Shown here: positions 22,608-25,827 of the stretch, piece after piece | How the letters are laid out: every line of letters begins with the position of its first letter | Numbering within the stretch: the stretch's first letter is position 1 | Assembly (NCBI GenBank): GCA_034431435.1 | Contig: DAOUDG010000027.1 | Location: 1-25,827 of the forward strand | Origin: JAHCIE01 sp034431435 | GTDB taxonomy: Bacteria; Chloroflexota; Anaerolineae; Epilineales; JAHCIE01 | Length of the DNA stretch: 25,827 nucleotides | Direction of reading: 5' to 3' | Made by a program: the position numbers and the translations under genes | The notes under the pieces: generated by a model | What the model saw: only the letters and a program-made list of their open reading frames with translations | Database searches by the model: none | What the model was told of the DNA's origin: nothing

Positions 22608-23318
22608 TCAGGAGGGCTGGCGAGCCACCGCCGCGTGCAGATGCGCCTCGGCTTTGGCCCGCACCACACTGAGGTGGCCGCGCATCGCCTGGCGCGCCGC
22701 CGCGCTGTCACCGGCCTCGATAGCCGCCAGGATGGCGCGCTGGCCGGGCAGCACTTGCGGGTGGCTCGTGCTTGCGTAGCGCATCTCGCGCAGGAGATGC
22801 GCCACGCTATCCATGAGATGGACCAGGACATCGTTACCCGTCGCCAGCACGATCTGGCGATGAAACTCCGTGTCGGCCAGCATCAACCCGTCGCGGTCCT
22901 GCCGCGCCACGGCCGTCTCGATGGCCTCCGCCCAGCGTTGTAGCGCCGCCATGTCCTGGGGTGTTGCCCGCTGCGCAGCGCGGCCGGCGGCCTCCACCTC
23001 AATAATCTCGCGCAACTCGAACAACTTGAGTAACGTGCTGTGGTCGGTCGAGATGTGGGGCGCGAGCGCCGCCTGAAGAATCTCATTGCTGGGCGCTTTG
23101 ACATACGTGCCGCTGCCGGGCCGCGCATCCAGCAGGCCCAGGGCCACCAGGCGACCGAGGGCGGCGCGGATGGAGGTGCGGCTGACCCCAAGTTGCTGCG
23201 CCAGCTGTCGCTCACTCGGCAGTCGATCGCCCGGCGCGTAGGCTGCGCCGCGAATCATGCCCAGGATTTGCGCTTCGGCGTCGTCGGCAATGCTTGGCCG
23301 CGCCGTCACACTCAACAT
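22608..23318 (-). CDS. GntR-family transcriptional regulator, FadR subfamily (FCD domain)
   Basis: A 236-residue DNA-binding regulator. ATG 23318 is used; the frame also opens at a TTG nine bases earlier. The winged helix-turn-helix is at about 10-73 with the family signature DRLPSERQLAQQLGVSRTSIRAALGRLVALGLL and wing ARPGSGTYV. From about 98 the helical FCD domain begins (FELREIIEVEAAGRAA), with the metal/effector-binding Asp and His in ADTEFHRQI and later His residues in SVAHLL and GHLSVV. FadR-type regulators usually repress catabolic or transport genes until a small acid or sugar acid binds. It lies 62 bases downstream of the ABC ATPase on the same strand, and probably controls this importer. 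No operator was identified. Confidence 0.92.
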   Translation of the reverse strand: MLSVTARPSIADDAEAQILGMIRGAAYAPGDRLPSERQLAQQLGVSRTSIRAALGRLVALGLLDARPGSGTYVKAPSNEILQAALAPHISTDHSTLLKLFELREIIEVEAAGRAAQRATPQDMAALQRWAEAIETAVARQDRDGLMLADTEFHRQIVLATGNDVLVHLMDSVAHLLREMRYASTSHPQVLPGQRAILAAIEAGDSAAARQAMRGHLSVVRAKAEAHLHAAVARQPS

Positions 23319-23380
23319 CAGACCCAACCCCCCAGCGCCCCGGCCGTTGCGAACCGTGGGGCGATGGCCAGTCGCGCGCC

Positions 23381-24910
23381 CTACACCGCGTCGCGCGAAC
23401 TGCCCGCCATCATCAAGCCCAACTCCTCGGCCGTCGCCGTCCGACCATCGACGATGCCCACGATGCGGCCCTCAAAGATGACGGCGATGCGGTCCGCCAG
23501 AGCGCGAATCTCGTCCAGGTCCTCGGAAATCAATAGGGTGGCCGTCCCCAACGCCCGCTGCTCCAGCAGGCGCAGGTGGATGTACTCGCTCGCCCCAATG
23601 TCGACGCCTCGCGTCGGCTGCGCGGCGACGAGCACGCTCGGCTTGCGGTTCAACTCGCGGGCCAGAATGAGCTTCTGAATGTTGCCGCCCGACAGATTCT
23701 TGACCGGCGTGTCGAGGCTGGGGGTCTTGACGCGGAAACTCTCGACCAGGCGCGCCGATTCTCGCTCGATGGCGGCAAAATCCATGAAAGTATAGCGGGA
23801 GTAGGGCGGCTGGCCGTTGTCCTGTAGGATGAGATTCTCCGCCACGCTGAACTCCCGCACCACCCCCTCGCGCATTCGCTCTTCGGGGATGGCCGCCTGG
23901 CCCGCTGCGATACGCTGGGAGGGCGTCGCGTGAGTCACGTCCTGCCCGTTGAGAACGACCCGGCCGCTCGACACCGGCCGTAGCCCCGTCAGCGCCTCGC
24001 CCAATTCGCGCTGCCCATTGCCCGATACCCCCGCCAACCCGACGATCTCGCCGGCGTGGATGTCGAGCGAGATACCGCGCAGGGCATCCGCGCCGCGATC
24101 CCCTCCGACCGTCAGGTCCTCGATGCGCAACCGCGCCTCGCCCGGCGCGGCGGGCGGGTGGCCGTAGGCGAGAATCACCTCGCGCCCGACCATGAGACGC
24201 GCCAGTTCCGCCTTCGACATGTCGGACGTGGGATAGGTCCCCACCGAGCGCCCATCCCGCAGCACCGTCACGCGCTGGCTGACAGCCAGAACCTCGTGCA
24301 GCTTGTGGGAGATAAAGATCAGCGAGTGGCCCTCGCTCGCCATCTGGCGCAGGGTCACAAACAAGTCATCGACTTCCTGGGGGGTTAGCACGGCGGTTGG
24401 CTCGTCGAGCACCAGCAACTCCGCCCCGCGATAGAGAACCTTCAGAATCTCGACACGCTGTTGCTGGCCCACAGCGAGCTGCCAGACACGCGCCTCAGGG
24501 TCAACATTCAGGCCATACTGTTGGGCCAGCTGGCGAATCCGCGCGCTGACCGTATCCAGTTCGAGGATGGGGCCGCGCGACGACGGCAGGCCCAGGGCGA
24601 TGTTCTCGGCCACCGAGAAGCTAGGAACCAACTGGAAGTGCTGATGAATCATGCCGATGCCGTGGCGAAGCGCGTCGGCCGGGGACTTGAACGCCACCGG
24701 CTGGCCGTTGATGAGAATCTGGCCCTCGTCCGGCTGATACAGGCCATAGAGGACTTTCATCAGCGTGCTCTTGCCCGCGCCGTTCTCGCCCAACAGGGCA
24801 TGAATCTCGCCGGCGTGAACGTCCAGGTTGACGTGGTCATTGGCCAGCACGCCGGGGAACTGCTTGGTGATGCCGCGCAGTTCGACATGCCGGATCGAGG
24901 GCGTGTTCAT
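23381..24910 (-). CDS. BMP-type ABC importer ATPase with two ABC domains (nucleoside/simple-sugar class)
   Basis: A 509-residue double ATPase of the RbsA/NupO type that energises uptake. The first ABC domain has Walker A GENGAGKST (41-49), a QQQRVEIL signature-like helix and Walker B LLVLDEPTAVL. The second domain has a degenerate Walker A (GVSGNGQREL), signature LSGGNIQKLILAREL and Walker B VLVAAQPTRGVD with Gln in place of the catalytic Glu, which is normal for this family. It follows the BMP-family binding protein by 53 bases across a strong hairpin; the ribosome site GGATGG is modest. The pairing with BMP points to a purine nucleoside or related ligand. The permease genes usually found after it are absent here. 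Confidence 0.95.
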   Translation of the reverse strand: MNTPSIRHVELRGITKQFPGVLANDHVNLDVHAGEIHALLGENGAGKSTLMKVLYGLYQPDEGQILINGQPVAFKSPADALRHGIGMIHQHFQLVPSFSVAENIALGLPSSRGPILELDTVSARIRQLAQQYGLNVDPEARVWQLAVGQQQRVEILKVLYRGAELLVLDEPTAVLTPQEVDDLFVTLRQMASEGHSLIFISHKLHEVLAVSQRVTVLRDGRSVGTYPTSDMSKAELARLMVGREVILAYGHPPAAPGEARLRIEDLTVGGDRGADALRGISLDIHAGEIVGLAGVSGNGQRELGEALTGLRPVSSGRVVLNGQDVTHATPSQRIAAGQAAIPEERMREGVVREFSVAENLILQDNGQPPYSRYTFMDFAAIERESARLVESFRVKTPSLDTPVKNLSGGNIQKLILARELNRKPSVLVAAQPTRGVDIGASEYIHLRLLEQRALGTATLLISEDLDEIRALADRIAVIFEGRIVGIVDGRTATAEELGLMMAGSSRDAV

Positions 24911-24926
24911 AGGCCATCCATCCAGG

Positions 24927-24955
24927 GGCGGGGCGCGTTGTGCGCGCGCCCCGCC
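24927..24955 (-). promoter_or_regulatory. Perfect 11-bp GC hairpin between binding protein and ATPase genes
   Basis: Arms at 24927-24937 and 24945-24955 are perfect inverted repeats of 11 bases, all G or C, with a 7-base loop. On the minus-strand mRNA the hairpin lies just after the BMP stop codon (24964) and 17 bases before the ATPase start. No U-run follows it, so it is unlikely to be a complete terminator. Inference: mRNA-end protection or partial attenuation, lowering ATPase relative to binding protein. Confidence 0.8.
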
Positions 24956-24963
24956 GTCATTGG

Positions 24964-25827
24964 CTACTGAACGCCGGTCTTGATGCTGCCGTCGATGAGG
25001 CCCTGGATCGTCTTCTCGGCGAGGGCCTTCACATCGTCGGGGAGCTTGAAGGCGGGGTTGTTCACCATCTTCAGCCCGCCGTTCTTCAGGGTCAGCGTGA
25101 AGACGTTGCCGCCCCGCTTGCCCTTGCTGATGTCATCCATCATGCCCTTGAGGGCGTAGGTCCAGTCGTAGACCTGGCTGGACACGACGGTATTGGGGGC
25201 CAGGGAGCTTTGGTCGACGTCATTGCCGAACCACAGCGCGCCCTTGTCCTTAGCGACGCTGACCGCGCCCACCATGTTCTGGGACGTGCCCGCCAGAACG
25301 TCGGCGCCCGAGGCGATCTGGGTCTGCGCCGCCTGGGAGGCCAGCGCCACATCGCTGAACGAGTTCACGTACGTGACCTGGGTCTTGGCGTTGGGGTTGG
25401 TGGCCTTGACGCCGGCCACGAAGCCGTCGCCCGTCAGCTTGCCGTCGCCCACCGGCAGCGGCCCGATGTAGCCGAGGATGCCGCTCTTCGAGAGCTTGGC
25501 GCCCATCACGCCCTCCACGTAGCCACCCTGGTCGGAGGCAACAGTGTAGGCAAAGATGTTCTTGACACCCTTGTTCTCGAAGGTATCGACCGCCGTGCCC
25601 CAGGCGAAAGACTGGTTGGGGAAATCGGGGGCGATGTCGGCCAGCGACGCGCCGTACTGTGAGCCGTGGGCGATGATGAGGTCATAGCCCTTCGAGGCGT
25701 AGTCGCGGATAGCGGCGGCGGCGTCAGTCACGTTGCCCATGTTCTCGGTGTAGGCAAACTCGAACTTATCCTTGCCTAGCTGATTCTGCATGCTGACAAC
25801 GGCGTCGTACATGCTCTGGCTGAAGGA
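24964..25827 (-). CDS. BMP-family ABC substrate-binding protein, partial (N-terminus outside window)
   Basis: The 287 visible C-terminal residues of a periplasmic-type binding protein of the BMP (basic membrane protein/PnrA) family. The frame is open through the right edge; the first visible residues SFSQSMYDAV correspond to the family's SFNQSAYDG-like motif near the N-terminus, so only the signal peptide and about 30-50 residues are missing. Family marks are GYDLIIAHGSQYG, FPNQSFAW, YVEGVMGAKLSKSGILGYIGPLP, GFVAGVKATNPNAK, and the Asp-rich hinge LWFGNDVDQSSLAPNTVVSSQVYDW. Known members bind purine nucleosides in PnrA and BmpA; related ones bind other ligands such as autoinducer-2 or riboflavin. 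It is the upstream gene of the ATPase. Confidence 0.94.
   Translation of the reverse strand, partial: SFSQSMYDAVVSMQNQLGKDKFEFAYTENMGNVTDAAAAIRDYASKGYDLIIAHGSQYGASLADIAPDFPNQSFAWGTAVDTFENKGVKNIFAYTVASDQGGYVEGVMGAKLSKSGILGYIGPLPVGDGKLTGDGFVAGVKATNPNAKTQVTYVNSFSDVALASQAAQTQIASGADVLAGTSQNMVGAVSVAKDKGALWFGNDVDQSSLAPNTVVSSQVYDWTYALKGMMDDISKGKRGGNVFTLTLKNGGLKMVNNPAFKLPDDVKALAEKTIQGLIDGSIKTGVQ

Noticed and set aside
23319..23380. Promoter or operator of the GntR gene in the 62-base gap after the ATPase
   Set aside because: Only a six-base inverted repeat (CGCCCC/GGGGCG) is visible and no convincing -10/-35 pair, so it is not reported as a feature.
24927..24955. Intrinsic terminator at the hairpin after the BMP gene
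   Set aside because: There is no T-run after the stem on the minus strand, and the co-functional ATPase gene follows, so full termination is unlikely.

Overview
The window is a GC-rich bacterial chromosome segment that is almost fully coding. It most likely comes from a Chloroflexota bacterium (Anaerolineae, Caldilineae or Thermomicrobia type). That guess rests on a secreted protein with a Thr-Pro linker followed by a YLPYL motif, a cyclase-STAND-TPR regulator, several binding-protein importers and -10 boxes of the TATAATT type. No rRNA, tRNA, CRISPR array, insertion sequence or phage gene was seen. No gene-free stretch reaches 300 bases; the longest gaps are 4032-4282 and 10283-10520, and both are divergent promoter regions.

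Region 1 (1-4123, minus strand) is a carbohydrate ABC importer operon read from a strong promoter at 4095-4123. The order is lipoprotein binding protein, MalF-type permease, MalG-type permease, then a DegT/DnrJ-family aminotransferase cut by the window edge. No ATPase gene is present. Region 2 (4248-6934, plus) is a large class III nucleotide cyclase fused to a STAND ATPase and TPRs, transcribed divergently from the importer. Region 3 (6992-10423, minus) holds a TPP-dependent enzyme that closely resembles human ILVBL/HACL2, a Trp/Pro-rich membrane-anchored protein, and a KduD-like dehydrogenase, behind a near-consensus promoter.

Region 4 (10471-18652, plus) starts with a secreted Thr-Pro linker protein, an FGGY sugar kinase and an overlapping GNAT acetyltransferase. 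It then has the most interesting block, 14132-18652: a TerY-like VWA protein, a PP2C phosphatase, a free-standing TerY-C-like zinc ribbon protein, a helical-domain/beta-helix protein, and a Ser/Thr kinase with a zinc ribbon and an FHA-like tail. The tight spacing, with two ATGA overlaps, suggests one signalling module. It is related to the known TerY phosphorylation triad but has extra or rearranged parts and no nearby terB, terC or terD.

Region 5 (18615-20992, minus) has two adjacent polytopic membrane proteins with conserved-looking His residues; the last one overlaps the kinase gene tail to tail by 38 bp. Region 6 (21067-22583, plus) has an AlaX-type alanyl-tRNA editing protein followed directly by a SAM-dependent methyltransferase. 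Region 7 (22608-25827, minus) has a BMP-family binding protein (its N-terminus lies outside the window), its double ABC ATPase and a FadR-type GntR regulator, probably for nucleoside uptake. Both importer operons carry a strong GC-rich hairpin just after the binding-protein gene, which could set the ratio of binding protein to membrane components.
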